Assembly: GCA_012932865.1 (NCBI GenBank) | Contig: SAXG01000075.1 | Span: 62,001 to 126,000 of the forward strand | Direction: 5' to 3' | Source: Amylostereum areolatum | Lineage: Eukaryota > Basidiomycota > Agaricomycetes > Russulales > Stereaceae | Length of the DNA: 64,000 nucleotides | Shown here: piece after piece, positions 45,235 to 57,634 of the stretch | How the letters are laid out: each line of letters opens with the position of its first letter | How positions within the stretch are numbered: position 1 is the stretch's first letter | Program-made: the position numbers and the translations under genes | The notes under the pieces: model-generated | Databases searched by the model: none | What the model was told of the DNA's origin: nothing | Seen by the model: the letters and a program-made list of their open reading frames with translations, nothing else

Positions 45235-46043
45235 CAAAGGTTCGGATGTGGAATTCGGAGGTGGCCTAGCGGCTGGCGTTCAACGTTGCAGGAATTCGAA
45301 ACTAGAGTGTAGTCTGGGGTGGTTGTGAGTAGGGGTCGGGGAGTAGGAGCGTGCTTGGACCTGGTCTCGTTTTGTCGTCCCGATCGACAGATGGGACACT
45401 TCAGGATGACTAACAAGTATATCTCCGGCCCGCCACCCGCTCACTTCGCGGAGATTGTCAGATTGTCCCCTCCAAGGGGATCTGCGGTCGGGCTCGCTGT
45501 ACTCGCGCACGCTCATGTAAAAGCACCTCAGATTTCAGTTTACACTGACCAAGTGAGGGAGCACATAATATAAGGAAGGAGTGAACAGTGTCCAGAGGAA
45601 CTTGAATAGATCACACAGCCGTCGGTTGGTCTCGAAGAACCCGGCGCCGATGATGCATGGTGGCCACGTTCGGAAGTCGAGTCACACGGGGGTGGCGTGG
45701 GAACAATCTTCCTCATAGCCTCGCCACCGGTCAAATGGACCTTTGACCGACTCTTTGTCCGCTACCACCACCACCAAACTTGCACCGCCGTTGGATTCTT
45801 GGTCCAGGATCCCTCGCATCCATCCCTCCTTCGCAACAGCGGTGCTTTTGACCTGCTCTCGGTATGTTATTGTCGCTACTGATCCGCCTGCATTGTTCAT
45901 TAGGACAGTCCAGCTCAGGCTCATAAGACTCCTTCCCTCCCGTCCCCGTCGCTCGCAACCGATCCCTGGAACTCGCACTCTTTCAGATCGACCCCTCTTT
46001 ACACTCCCCGCACACGAAATTCTCCACACACCCATCTTCGACC
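45235..46043. other. Divergent intergenic region between F-box copy 3 and TFIIB
   Basis: The first 230 bases are shared with the region upstream of F-box copy 2. The part nearest to TFIIB is CT-rich on the plus strand (CCTTCCCTCCCGTCCCC), as is usual in front of fungal housekeeping genes. No gene is supported. Confidence 0.5.
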
Positions 46044-47169
46044 ATGTCTTTCCAACCTTTCCCTCTCGCCAATCCAAAAATCCAGGAGCCGGCGCAGAAG
46101 GATTACTCCCTGGACCTCGCAGTTCGCCTCATATGCCCCGACTGCAGAGACCCCAATCCCAACATCGTCGAAGAATTTGGTAGTGGAGATCTCGTGTGCG
46201 GTACCTGTGGACTTGTCCTCGGCGATCGCGTCGTCGATACCCGAAGCGAGTGGCGGGTGCGTTCTTTGTTCCTTCCCCATCTTTCTGACGCATGCTCGAG
46301 CATAATATCTACCCCTTTGGTAGACGTTCGCCAATGATGAGGGCGATGACCCGTCCCGTGTTGGTGCAGCATCGGACCCGTTGATGGAGGGCATGGAGCA
46401 GCTCGATACCGTCATCAGCTTTCGCGACGGAGGTTCGGGAATCGCGAGGGAATTGCAGCGGGCGGCCTCCCGTGGCCAGAGCTCTCGCTCTGAACGCAAC
46501 ATTCTTTCCGCCTTCCGCGACATCTCCAGTTGGTGCGACCAGTTTTCCCTACCTAAAACGATCAGCGACATCGCGAAGCAGCTGTACAAGCGGTCGGACG
46601 AGGAGAAGCTCCTCCGCGGAAAACCCTTGGACGCCGTCATCGCCGCGTGCATCTTCATCGCGTGCCGTCAGGCCCATGTCCCCCGTACGTTCAAGGAAAT
46701 TTGCAATCTCACCCACGTCTCCAAGAAGGTCCTCGGGCAGTGTTACAAGGCGCTCGAACAGGCGTTCAACCTCACCCCCGGCGCCTCTGCCACCGCCAGC
46801 CACGGGTCGGCTCCGGTCGTCACAGGCCCGGAGGACCTCCTCGTTCGGTACTGCAACCATCTCGCGTTGCCACCCAACGTGCAGGGGATATGCAAGGACA
46901 TCATCGTCGAGGCCCGCTCCCGAGGCGTCGCGGACGGTCGCAGCCCCGTCTCCATCGCCGGCGGCGCGATCTACTTTGCATGTCACCTGATGGGCATCGC
47001 GAAGTCGGTGAAGGACATCAGCCTCGTCGCGGGCGTCAGCGAGGGGACGATCAAGCTCGTGTACAGGCTGTATTATGTGGAGGCGACGAAGCTGGTGAAG
47101 GAGGAGTGGATAAGGGAGGGCAAGGTGAGCCTGGAAAGGCTCCCGGCGGACTCGAGCGCGTTGAAGTAG
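46044..47169 (+). CDS. SUA7: Transcription initiation factor TFIIB
   Basis: Two exons (46044-46256, 46324-47169) encode 352 residues, close to fungal TFIIB. The N-terminal zinc ribbon is CPDCRDPNPN...LVCGTCGLVLG. The B-reader/linker region follows (DTRSEWRTFANDEGDDPSRVG), then two cyclin folds (AACIFIACRQAHVPRTFKEI and AGGAIYFACHLMGIAKSVKDI), with the spacer between them extended by a Ser/Thr/Pro-rich loop. TFIIB bridges TBP and RNA polymerase II and sets the start site. The gene is intact and single-copy in the window. The symbol follows the yeast name. Confidence 0.96.
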
Positions 47170-48453
47170 GGTGGCTGGTGGGGGCGGACCAAGTGTGCAA
47201 TTGACGGTACTGCCGTTGGCACAACATGCATATGTATTTATGTATTTTTACCCTCGCATAATGCCATAAGATTTTCCCCCGTTACAGGCAGATCTTCTAG
47301 ATGAGACGCGGTTTGAACGTTTGAACGTCGAGCACATGAGATGCAGGAACTCTGTATGTTGAACGTTGAACAGCGGTACAATTATAATACACATTTGGCT
47401 CATATTTCTACGAGATGGCAAGTACACGCCTTGTGGCCTGGGGAAGGCAAGCACGGCGCGACTGTCCCAACCAAGCAAACTGAAACTCAGCTTCCCACTC
47501 CAGCCCCTTCAAAGAATGCCCCGTAAGGAGGTCCCCCGCTATTCTAAACAACGGTCTTTCTCGTCAGCCTAAGCTCCACGTGAATGGCCGCGAAAAGAAC
47601 GCACTCTTCCCGATGTTATCTGCATCGTCTCGAACGAGTCCGCCTACGTCGCCTTCGGCTCCTTGCTTTCCAAAATGTGAGTAATTCGCATGAAGACTGG
47701 AGTGCATTTCCGGTCTTCGACCAGCCAGTCGCGTTCGCCGTCCTCGACGACCTCGTCAATACAGAATATACCAGGATGGCCTGGGAAGCACGGATGAGGT
47801 CGCATGACCGAACAAGCGCCGTTCCCGGTAAATTTTATGGACGCGGTGGCGGGTGAACGACGGTGGGAAGTAGCCTGGTCGATGGGACATGAACATACCA
47901 GCAACAGACGAGGTGGGAAGAGAAACGAACCACAACCAGGTCGGCGGGGAGTTCCTTCCCCGAGTCCTGGTGTGGACAGCGCCTTCGTTGCTGACGGCAT
48001 CGCGGACGCAGGAGATGTCTGGGTGATGATGCAGTTGAAAGGATGGCCTGGGACGCACGAGTCGTGGTCAGAGCGTCGTCTATGTGGAAGGAGAGGCAGG
48101 TCTACCACAATGTCAGCAGGAAACTGCCATGTCACGATAATGACTCACGGTACGCCATTCAATAAACAAACAGGGCTATATCGCCACCAGGTGGTTATAG
48201 AAGGCTAGATGTGCAGTTCGTCGCAGTGTACATAACGGCTACGGCCTTGGCTGAATGACCTTTTCGTCGTATGAACACAAACTACATTGTAGCCGCAGAA
48301 GAATCAGGTTGACTATTGAAAGAATGGGGGGGAGGGGGGAAGGGGGGGGGGCGGCAGACAACGCTCGTAGCACCCTGATACCAAAGGTAATACAGATTCA
48401 ATTGGCACAGAATAAATAAGAACCTAAAATACTGGATAGCAGAGAACGAACAT
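47170..48453. other. Intergenic with weak coding potential
   Basis: A minus-strand frame at 47644-48135 contains IDEVVEDGERDWLVEDRK and a diverged second copy of the same DNA (GACGCCGTCAGCAACGAAGG), so a small gene with an internal duplication is possible. I found no consistent exon model. A run of G is present at 48,327-48,350. The sequence GTTGAACGTTGAAC at about 47,360 also occurs in an intron near 8,850. Confidence 0.3.
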
Positions 48454-49654
48454 TCATTTGCGCATGCGTTTCTTGAAACGCTCCATGACCTGGATAGAAG
48501 TAAGACAAATATGTCCCCGCCTTTTGATGGAGGACCACGTACCATCTCGTCTGTCGCCATCTGCGGACGGTCATACCGTGGCCGATGATGGTCCTCCTCC
48601 GGGGGGAGACCCATAGCCTCCAGCTTAGCATCTCGGATGATATCCGCGTCTGACTTCATGCGCATGTTCGGACGGAAGACTGGAAGCTCTCGTGAGCTAG
48701 CAGATCGCGGCGAAAGTTAAAAACACCTACATCGCGTTCCCGCCAGGTGCTCCTCATCATTTGGGTCAGACTTCTTCCTGTCCTTCCGCCCATGGGACAT
48801 GAGCAATTTGGCTTTTTCGGTGTCCTCTATGTTCTTCAGGCGAGCACTGCAGGAGAAAACCCGTCAGTCAACCAAGCGCACTTGGAGCAGAGTGGGAAAC
48901 ATACTCCATGCCCAGGTCAACTTCAGGGATGGCCGTCAGCATCGCCAAGCTGTTTGTGACGTTGCCCTCCTCGGAAGCTTTCTTTTCCACCTTGAACCGA
49001 TCGGAGGGGCGGAACGGGTCCGCCTTCGATCCAGAAGGACCGCCATTTTGTGCATCTTCCCCCTGCCCACGCCGGAGCTTCATGTTCTCCTCGATATACG
49101 CCATCCTAGGCCACGATAAATGTCTGGAGGGGAGCAAAAGAAAGGCAAGCGCACATGTGCTTATCCACGTCAAGGACATTCGTCTGTTGCGTGAAGTTGT
49201 TGGTTCGGACAGCCTTCCGCGCCTTCATTGCCTTATCGTCCCTTCGAATGGCGGATGAGCGAACCTAGGGCAAGAAGGAAAGAGAAACGACTCACTCCTC
49301 GTCCTCCTGGTCGACCTTCGCTCCTGGCTGCAGCCCGTACGCCTGCTCCTCTTCGTCCTCCTTCTTCCGTTTCCGCCGCTTCTTCACGTCGCCGCTATTG
49401 AGTTTGGAAACATCGATCCCCTGTCTTGCTTTCCGAAGTTTGCGCAGCTCGATGAGCTCGTGGACACTGTATCACTCGTTTCCGAGGCACGTCAGCCTGC
49501 TACGGGGAGGCGGAGATGAACGAACTTACGGCAGGTTCGCCTCTTCTTCGTTTTCGGACCCGGCGGCGTCATCAAGAATTGCGGGCGCGTTGTCCTCTTT
49601 CTCGTGCGAGATTGAACGTGGTTGAGGAGTTGGTCGAGTGCGTCGCTTGATCAT
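48454..49654 (-). CDS. Tls1/C9orf78 (HCA59) family splicing-associated protein
   Basis: Seven minus-strand exons (49654-49530, 49466-49296, 49241-49155, 49105-48905, 48846-48731, 48679-48543, 48489-48454) join in phase and encode 290 residues. Family marks are VHELIELRKLRKARQGID, TNNFTQQTNVLDVDKHMMAY, YIEENMKLRRG, AIPEVDLGM, and the C-terminal EMVMERFKKRMRK. Fission yeast Tls1 and human C9orf78 bind the spliceosomal helicase Brr2 and affect splicing and telomeric silencing; that role is transferred from the family. One donor/acceptor choice (exon 2/3) is inferred from the reading frame. The gene is tail-to-tail with the 47-48 kb region and head-on upstream of nothing else. Confidence 0.85.
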
Positions 49655-49940
49655 AACGTTGTTCGTGGTCGTAGTCGAAGTCGCGACGTCTGGCAGATGC
49701 TGTCACGCTAACTCCCGTTCGGTGTGACGAGTATGACTCAGTGTGACCTTCAACCCGTCACCTAAGCGTGATGCTACCCAGTCGAAGCTCGAAGAGCAGG
49801 GATTATGTTCGCCATACGCTTAAGCTGCGCTTCAAAAACCCTCGAGCTTCATTACAAATGAAAATGATCCACAGAGCCGCGCGTCCAACAAAAACGAGCC
49901 AACGACCAAAGAGCTGCAAGCGAAGAAAAGGCCGCCCGAA

Positions 49941-51832
49941 CTACCCGTCCTCCGCCCCGCTCCCACTTCCCGCTCCCGTCCCGTTGGGCGACTTCGCGGA
50001 CGCCCTTGCCGCCGCCGCACTCGCGCCAGCGCGGTCCTTCGAGCTCAGCAAGCTCTGGAAGAAATTCTGCAGCACCTCGTGCTGCGACTGTCCCCCTGTC
50101 GGGCTCGGCGACCCCCCCGGCAGCGGAGGCGACGCAGGGACGCGCGAGCCCCCTGGGCCCGCCGACGCGCTGAGAGATGCGGGAGGACCGCCCCGCCCGC
50201 CGACGGAGGCGGTAGGACGCTTCGCGCCGAGGAGGCTGCTGCTGAAGTTAAGGCCGCCTTCCATCTCGGTGAGCGCCTTCTCGACGTTGGGCATGGCGAG
50301 GGACGGGATGCCCAAAGGCCCGACGATGCCCGCGGAGGGGGTCTCGTTCTGCTGGCGGAATATGCCGCGGGGGTCTTTGTCGGCGCGGCGCGAGTTCTCG
50401 TCGTAGTTCTTCGCGAGGAAGGCCTGTTCTGGTGTCGGGTTGTTGAAAGGAGGAAGGGTGGGTGGCTGGGAAAAGATGGTGAGGGGCGGAGGAATGGTGC
50501 GGGGAGAAAGGGGTTTACCTTCGCGCCTTGGTCTGGTACGAGAGCGGTGTACATCTTAACTGCTGTGGACTCGTCGACGGTCTCGCCCTCGGCGGCATCC
50601 AAGTCCCGTTCCCAGGCCTCTCCCCAGCCTCTCGCATCGAAGCCGTCGCGTAACACCCCGATCTTGCCCCAGCTATCCCAACCTGCAGGGACGACAATCC
50701 GGTCGCGGTCCAACGTGTTTGGCTTCTGCTCGAAGGGGAACGGATTCCTCGCCGGCGCGACAGGCTCTGCGGTTCCAACGGTCGGGGGAGGTGCTGGCGG
50801 GACGAAAAGCGCGTGCAACGCGTACTGTCGAAGGATTTGGAGGGTTGCGGGTTGTGGTGTCGTGTAGAAAAGGCCGGCGCCGTCTATGGGCGGAGTTAGC
50901 ATCTTCGTACCAGAAGCAAAGCTGGAAGACGCACACTTTAGGCAGATCGTTCGTAGGATCTGCATGATGCCGTCCGTGCGTTCTTCCCACTCGCCACCCT
51001 TTCCCTTGACCATACCACCCATGCCAGACGCGCCAGCACCGGCGACGTCGTTGTTGTCGTCGATCAGATCCGCTTTCGTGCAGGCGACGATGATGGGCAC
51101 GCCCCCGGAGTTGTGCGTGAGTGTTCCAGGCCCAAGTGGGAGAATGGTCCCCTGTAGGGTCGTGGCAGTCGCAGATATTGGTTCGGTGGAGGGCTCGGTG
51201 TAGTGTTGAATGTGCGCTTGCACTGAGACGGTACGTTGAATACAAGGCACGTGGACCGAATGAAGATGGAGAACTCACGTCGTTCGCGATTCTCCTCCCG
51301 CGCGATGATGGCTTCGCGTGAACTGTCCACTTTGACCCAGTGCTCGACCCAAGTCAGCCATGTAACAAGCTCCTCGACAAACGTCCACGGACGCGTCCAA
51401 TCGAGGACAATCATCACAAGCGTGTGGGGTAAAGACACGCGCGGGGGAATAAAATGTGGCACGAGCGAAGTGAATGCTGGTGCAGACGAAGGCACGGTAT
51501 ACACAGATAATCGTGCAAGGGTATCTATGCAAAGTGGCAGGCGGTCAGCTCAGACACTCATCGCGAACCGACAGCAACGCACCTTCCTCATCGCGCACGT
51601 CCGCCCAGTCGTACCCCAGCGCAAAATCGGTACGGGGCTCGTCCTTCCCTCCATCCGACGCGGGTTTCTGCAAAAGGGCAGACGCGAGTGTTGATTTACC
51701 GCTGGAAGGTTGGCCGAGAATGAGGATCTGCTTGGAGGGTATAGATCGTGACGAAGATACAGAATCTAAGATGCTTGACCACAGATCCTGCGGTGGTGCT
51801 TCTGGTGATGACGAGCGAGAGTCTTCGTCCAT
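49941..51832 (-). CDS. Cytoplasmic dynein light intermediate chain
   Basis: Five exons (51832-51583, 51524-51279, 51222-50935, 50883-50519, 50465-49941) encode 557 residues. The Ras-like N-terminal domain has a P-loop (GQPSSGKST), then LVMIVLDWTRPWTF and the base-recognition-like ACTKADLI. The KYGAGLFYT motif spans an intron joint. Further on come NPTPEQAFLAKNYDE and a Ser/Gly/Pro-rich C-terminal part with the helix HEVLQNFFQSLLSS, which in other species binds activating adaptors. The protein links dynein heavy chain to adaptors and cargo. The ATG at 51832 was chosen because it starts the acidic MDEDSRSS leader; another in-frame Met lies 11 codons upstream. Confidence 0.93.
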
Positions 51833-52076
51833 GATGATGATGGCGGCTTGCAGAGCTCTTGACAACTAATATCGTTGGTTGGTTCAGCGTTGAAGGGGCT
51901 ATAAGATGGGCTTTCGGAGGTTCAAATATTGCTAATGTGGCTTACGATCAATTGTATCTCCTTTCGTGGAGGACTTCAAGCGAATCCTCCTTGGCACCCG
52001 CCATCTCCTCTTACCCTCTTCCAAAACGGCATCTTCTTCAGACAGCGTTCGGAGGCCTACCCACAGGGAGGTCATC

Positions 52077-53150
52077 ATGTCTTCCGCAGTGGCCCTTCCC
52101 AAGTTTAAGCTCTCCGAATCTCCCAACACCCGTTCGATCGACATCTTCGACTGGACTATCACTGCTGTAACCAGCCCCATCTCCAATGCCAGCGAGTGTG
52201 ATGCGCTGCAAGGGACGCTTGGCTTCCCACTCCCAGAAATGACGTTCGGGAACAATTCCCTCGAGATCAAACATCGACCTTCAGGCTGGACGTACTCTTT
52301 CCGAACAGAGGACGCGCTCAAGGGCGTGAAGAACGGCGAACTTGGCGATGGAGATGGGGGCGTCAAGGTCGGGTATGCTGATGCGTGGTTGAAGAGTCGG
52401 TATGTCGCGGTCGACAGGAATTCTCTGTCGGTATGCCAGAGCTGACGACAGGACGGATCCCGATTCTCAACTTCCTCTCCCTACGACATCGCCCACCAAG
52501 CCTTTTGACTGGACATATACCACGACATATCCCGGAAATCAAGTCAGAAGCGACGGTTCAGAGGAGATAGAATGGGTGAAGGAGGATCCAACAGATAGCC
52601 AGCACGGAATACCTCTTGCGGAGCTCACGAGACCCGACCCCATCCTCTTCTATGCGGAGATACCTCTTTACGAAGACGAGTTACACGACAACGGTGCATC
52701 ACATCTCCTTGTTCGAATCGTGAGTTTTGGCGGTTCGTAAGATACCTTTCAACTGACGGCTCTCTTCCAGCGAGTCATGCCAACGTGCATCTTCATCCTG
52801 TCCCGCTTCACTCTCCGCGTCGACAACGTCCTCTTCCGCGCCCACGACACGCGCCTCTACCACTCCTTCGCCTCTTCTCCCTCGGTGGTCGTTCGAGAAA
52901 CCAGTGGCTGGGAGGCCCCGTACGATCCGGTGAAAAGCGTGAGATCTCCCCTGCGTCCTGCAAGTCTGGTCTGACCGCGTTTTTACAGCATCTCCCCAAG
53001 AAAGATGACTTGACGCCTTTGACCGACCCCAACTTTATTGGAAGAGTGCTGGCCAGCATCCCAAAAGAGGCCACACAAGTCCTTGGTGCGGGTACGAACT
53101 GGCGGGGGCTCGGTACGACGTTGGAGGTCGCAACCTTGCGCCAACCATAA
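52077..53150 (+). CDS. TIP41: TIP41-like protein (TOR/PP2A pathway)
   Basis: Four exons (52077-52399, 52452-52719, 52771-52938, 52989-53150) encode 306 residues. Diagnostic motifs are LPEMTFGNNSLEIKH, PFDWTYTTTYPG, LFYAEIPLYEDELHDNG, VRIRVMPTCIFILSRFTLRV, and HDTRLYH. TIP41/TIPRL binds PP2A-type phosphatase catalytic subunits and the Tap42/alpha-4 regulator and so links to TOR signalling; the role is known from yeast and human. The length fits. The gene is divergent from the dynein chain gene; only about 240 bases separate the two ATGs, so the promoters probably overlap. Confidence 0.95.
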
Positions 53151-53618
53151 ACCTCTCTGCAAATCCTTCGTATGTCCGTTTATCTGCGAGTAATCCCCGA
53201 GATCTTACTCCCGAAACGCTTGTTAAACCCATCAGCAACCTTTCGAACATTAACGAGGACGGGCAGCTACCGCATCGGATGTATGAGGGGGTCTAGACGG
53301 AGATAGCCGCGCGTCGTGACGTCGAGTGCAGTTTACAAAACTTGTAATTACACAGTTGTATTCTACTTCTACAGTGTACCTGTACACTGCCTGCACGTCT
53401 CCCGCCCTCTCGACGTTCCCGGCCATGGTCCCTTCGTACTGCCCCAGGCACTCGGAGAGCAGTGCGAAACGGAAAACTGACACGTGATCACTGGTTACAA
53501 AATCAAAACAAAAACAAAAAGAAACAAGGAGTGCAATCTGGTCCCGAAAGCCCACCTTGAGCGACCGTCCAGCACCACTTCCACCTCACTGCCGTTTGCG
53601 CAGGCATATACCTTCAAA

Positions 53619-55163
53619 ATGGGGAAATGGTGCGTGGATTCATCCGCTCGACGTCCAAGAGCTCCCTCTGATCGGCCCATAGGACTTCAGAACACTACGA
53701 CGACGTGCTAAGCTCAAAGATCAAGAGCCTGGTGTGCGTGTTGCCCTGCTTTTGTCACATAGCCTGCAGCACGTTAATCTTTGCCAACGGTTTGGATCAT
53801 GCAGCTCTGGAGCGGTCAAGCGGTCGAGGCTGGAGAAAGCAGAGCACACTATCAGTTATGAAGCCTTTGTGGAAGAGCTGGACTCTGGAGACTCCTTCAC
53901 GACGTCGCTCATAGAGCTACTTGTCAAGGTGTGTGGCCCATTTTCCATGTCGCTTGGAAATCGTGCAAATGCGTGGCATTCCTTCAGGAACTGGCGGAAC
54001 GTCGCCAACGACAGGCGACAACGGACAAACATCTCATCTCCGACAGCACCTGCAAAGGCCTACGTATGCTCGCCGCCCCCCAACGGACCTACCGTCGCGG
54101 CCTCGTTTCCCGCCGCACCATAAACCTCACCGATTACCTCGCCGTTCCGCCGCCGGACGAGATGGAGGTCGACGACGAAGACGAAGACGACGGGAGCACC
54201 GAAAACCTACTCGACCCGACCGGTGCTCTCGAAGGCGCGCGGATGACTACCGCCCTGTGGGATGCGTACAGCAGGGGTCAACCAGGTGCGTTGGCCCTGC
54301 TCATGTCCTTCGGCCCGCCCCCTCATCTTATCTCGCCTCCACCAGAAGCGCACACATCCACCAGCACCGGCACCGGCACATCATCCACCTCCGCCTCCAC
54401 CGCCCGCGCTCGTGCCCGCCTCACAACGCGTCCCAGCATGTACCGCGAGGAGATCCAGGCTATCAGACGGTCGTCCGCCAGGAGCCCCTCAAGCACCGAC
54501 CCGCTCGGCACCCTGTTCAACGCCACTTCCAATCAACCGACCCTCCCTTCGTCCCTGTCCCGCCGCCCGCCCGCCCGCTCCCGCCCCCGGGTCACCGATT
54601 TCGACGAATTCACCTCCCGCCGCCGGTCGGTGACCCGCGAGAGCTCGACCAGCGGCGCCCGCACGCCCGCGGCCGACGATGCGCGCAGGAACAGCAATGG
54701 AAACAACGCCTGGCCCGGACACCGTTTCTTCCTCAATCACCGTCGCACCGAGCCCTGGTCAGATTCCGAGGCCGGTTCTGGAACCCCGCCGCCCGTGCCC
54801 CCGCCGGTGCGATCGACGACGCTTCGCGATCCCTCGGCCTTTCTCACCTGGCTAACGGGTGCAGGCGCAGAGGAGTCGCTGCCCCCGTTGCCCCCGCCGC
54901 GATCCCTCACGTTGCGCGCGGCGTCGGCGTCCTTTGGGGCGGACGAAGACGGGGACGAGGAGGCGGAGGCTTCTCAGCCCCCCTCCCAGCCACCCTCTCA
55001 GGGCCCCCGGAGTCTTCGCAGAGGAGGTGTTCCAAGGCCGGAGGATCTCATGCCATGGCATGTGTCCATCGCGACGGAGGAGGGGGCAGAAGTAGAGGCA
55101 GCGACGGCCGCGCCTGTATCGGATGTGCGCCATCAGTCGCCTGAGCGCGAGGTCGAGGCGTAG
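53619..55163 (+). CDS. Unknown basidiomycete protein, mostly disordered
   Basis: Four exons are modelled: 53619-53629 (a mini-exon of 11 bases), 53683-53732, 53805-53928 and 53988-55163. The first 100 residues are helical and ordered-looking (SEHYDDVLSSKIKSLV, SYEAFVEELDSGDSF, LIELLVKELAERRQRQ). An acidic linker (EMEVDDEDEDDG) follows, then a long Ser/Pro/Arg-rich disordered part and the short motif PRPEDLMPWHVS near the end. I do not recognise the family. The helical start could be a dimerisation module. The GC content of the last exon is high, which gives several false long frames in other phases. Confidence 0.7.
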
Positions 55164-55315
55164 AAGTTGGTTCATGCGTATGCAACTCCCTCTTTGGACG
55201 AATCGTATGCGGAATACTTCTTGTTTTGCGAGCATGTATGTTACAATATTACACGACGGGGCGCGGTACAGTACAAGGGTTCTGGCGTCCGATCCAGTCC
55301 AATCCAACAAGCTAC

Positions 55316-56191
55316 TCACATGAGCGGCACGTCGTCCTTCGACCCCTTTCCGTTCAGCTTGGAGTTCTCCAGCACGAACTTGCGTCTGGCGGCTTCCTGC
55401 TTGAGCTGGCGGGGCAGGAGGAAGAGCCCGAGGCCGTACAGCGACCACACGATCTGTCTGGTGGTCAGCGCGAGATGGGGGCCAGATGAACGGGAGGGGA
55501 GACTCACGATAACGATCGCCAACCAGAAGTCCTTGCAGTGCCAGGTCACCGGATGCGCGTTGCCCGTCGCGAAAGCCCACTCGGTCCACAGCCCGTAGTG
55601 CGTCTGCCGTGAGGAGCCGTCAGTACGTTTCCCGACAGCGGAACACGAGACGGATGACGCACCTGCCACGACGCAAGGCCGATGATGGCCAACCCGAGGA
55701 CGATATGCACATAGTTTTGCGGGGGCCGGCCGCCTGGGAAGCGGATGGGGAGCTTGACCCAGTGGATGAACGCGCCGAGGAAGACTTGCACGAGGTAGAG
55801 GATCAAGAGCGCGAGGCCACCTTTCTGCACCCGGTGTATCAGCCCAGAACATCTGGTGAGAACGGCAAGATACGAACTTGGTGCGGATCGCTGAAGTGGG
55901 GCGTGAACCCTGCCTGGGTGGTCTGGTAACCTAGCGCGAACGCGGTGAAGACGAGCGGGCCCGTAACGAAGAAGTTGACGATGAAGTGCGGCCAGAACCA
56001 GCTGGTCTTATCGTCAGCAACGAGGCCAAGCGAGAAGGCGAGAACACGCACGAGTCGGTGAAGGTGCGCAGATAGCGCGCGGCGCCGATGCCCAGTGGGA
56101 GCGCCACCATGAACGCGAAGAACGCGATGTGCGCGTGAATCCGCGCCTTGTTTTCAAACGGGGAGAGTGGGAATGAAACGGGTTCAGACAT
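55316..56191 (-). CDS. Cytochrome b561 domain protein
   Basis: Five exons (56191-56052, 56001-55878, 55824-55663, 55603-55508, 55453-55316) encode 219 residues. The protein has several membrane spans. The histidines expected to ligate haem lie in AHIAFFAFMVALPLG, WPHFIVNFF, AFIHWVKLP and YVHIVLGLAIIGL. Cytochrome b561 proteins pass electrons across membranes, often for ferric reduction or ascorbate recycling. No DOMON or reductase domain is attached, so it is the stand-alone fungal type. The gene converges with the unknown gene ending at 55163, leaving a 150-base gap. Confidence 0.88.
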
Positions 56192-57634
56192 CTTGACGTT
56201 TGGGGGTGGGTGGGGGGCGACGGTACGATAGATCCGCACAGGACGACCTGGTTATTTGTAGGCGACGTCGTCGAGGAATCGTGCCCCACGGTCCTCAAGA
56301 ACCACCGCCTGGCCGTTCACATGCGCCTGCGCAGCTGGCTATAAGGAGCGGGGGGGATTTTGGCACGGGAACATTCGTCCCAGATGGGAAGAGAATGTCT
56401 CATGGGCGCGTATTATTGTACCTTCGAGGTCGGGGATGGGATCGAAGGCAGGGAATGAAGGCCGTGGGATGTGATACTCGGGACGTGGCGCTGACCGAGG
56501 GGATGTAAAATCGTGAAGTGAGTCCACTCGGAGTGTGCGCAGCGGTGCGTGGTCCTGTACTGTTCGCGAGCAGTCACTTCGGTTCTTAAGCCTTGAGACG
56601 AAACGTCAGTATAAGGCAGCTCTTCAGCATCGCTTAACGCACACACCGTGATGTTAAGCACCCGAGTGCAACAGATGTCGTCAGTAACGTCACCGCAAGG
56701 CTTGAGCTTGAGCTATTTGAAGCTTGGGGTTAAAATCCGCAGTGCTCAGGGTGCGAGGGTGTTCGGCGACGTCGGTTTCTTCGTGCGGCACCCAATAGCC
56801 GCCATCGGGATGTAATGCGCGGAATCCCGACGTCCCGTAGGAACGGGAGCATCAAGCGGACCGATTCAATATTCAACGAACGGTGGACCTTCTGAGCTCT
56901 GGAGCATCTGGGTTTGTTGGTATGTGCTATGACGCCATGTAGGTCGAAACGCGGAGAGACGGGGGACTAGACAATGGACACCGGATGAGATGTCCAGAGT
57001 AATTTGTTGACTTCTGTTCAGTGCGTCGTCCTTCCGGCAAACGATGATATGATGGCGTTCATGGACCGTGAATAGAGCCGACAAGACGCGCCTTGGCGTT
57101 CTCTCTTTTCGCGCGCAAATTCTTGAAAAGGGTATTTAGGGAGTTGGTGGAGTGAGATGAAGGGTTTCTGCTGAAGGTGGAGTTATGAGCAGATTCTAGG
57201 AGGAGGAAAGAATATTGTACGCACTCGCGTTCCCCCCTACAATGCTGTCCGGTCCTTTGACCGTCAGGAGGCCAGCATCGACCTCAAGTGGGTGTCATTT
57301 TCGACGAAATGTATTTATTACTGAAATCGGGGGTTTTTGAGGGGGGACTTTGACTCTTGAGTAGTAGTCCGAAAAATGGCATCGAGCGGACACCATCTCC
57401 TTCAGAGTTTATTAATGGGGGTTTGATGTGTTTGAGATATAGACAGAACAAGGAAAGGTGGAGGTCGAAGTTACGACGAAGTGGACCATTGAGATCCATT
57501 GAGATGTTTTACTGGTGGCAGCCGCCGTTGTCCTCCGTTGTCGCCGACTGACTCTCTCACGGTCATTGAAACGCTAGGTTATCTCAGATCTGTCCAAATC
57601 TCTTCCCAGCTTCCGAGTCCCTAATTCCCCTAGC
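56192..57634. other. Intergenic, nothing identified
   Basis: No gene, repeat or element ends are supported. The frames present are short and have no coding bias. A direct repeat GATCCATTGA occurs twice near 57,490. Confidence 0.5.

Noticed and set aside
53921..55144. Second long plus-strand frame over the 53.6-55.2 kb gene
   Set aside because: It lacks start and splice support, and its Arg/Pro/His-rich product is typical of a shifted frame in GC-rich coding DNA.
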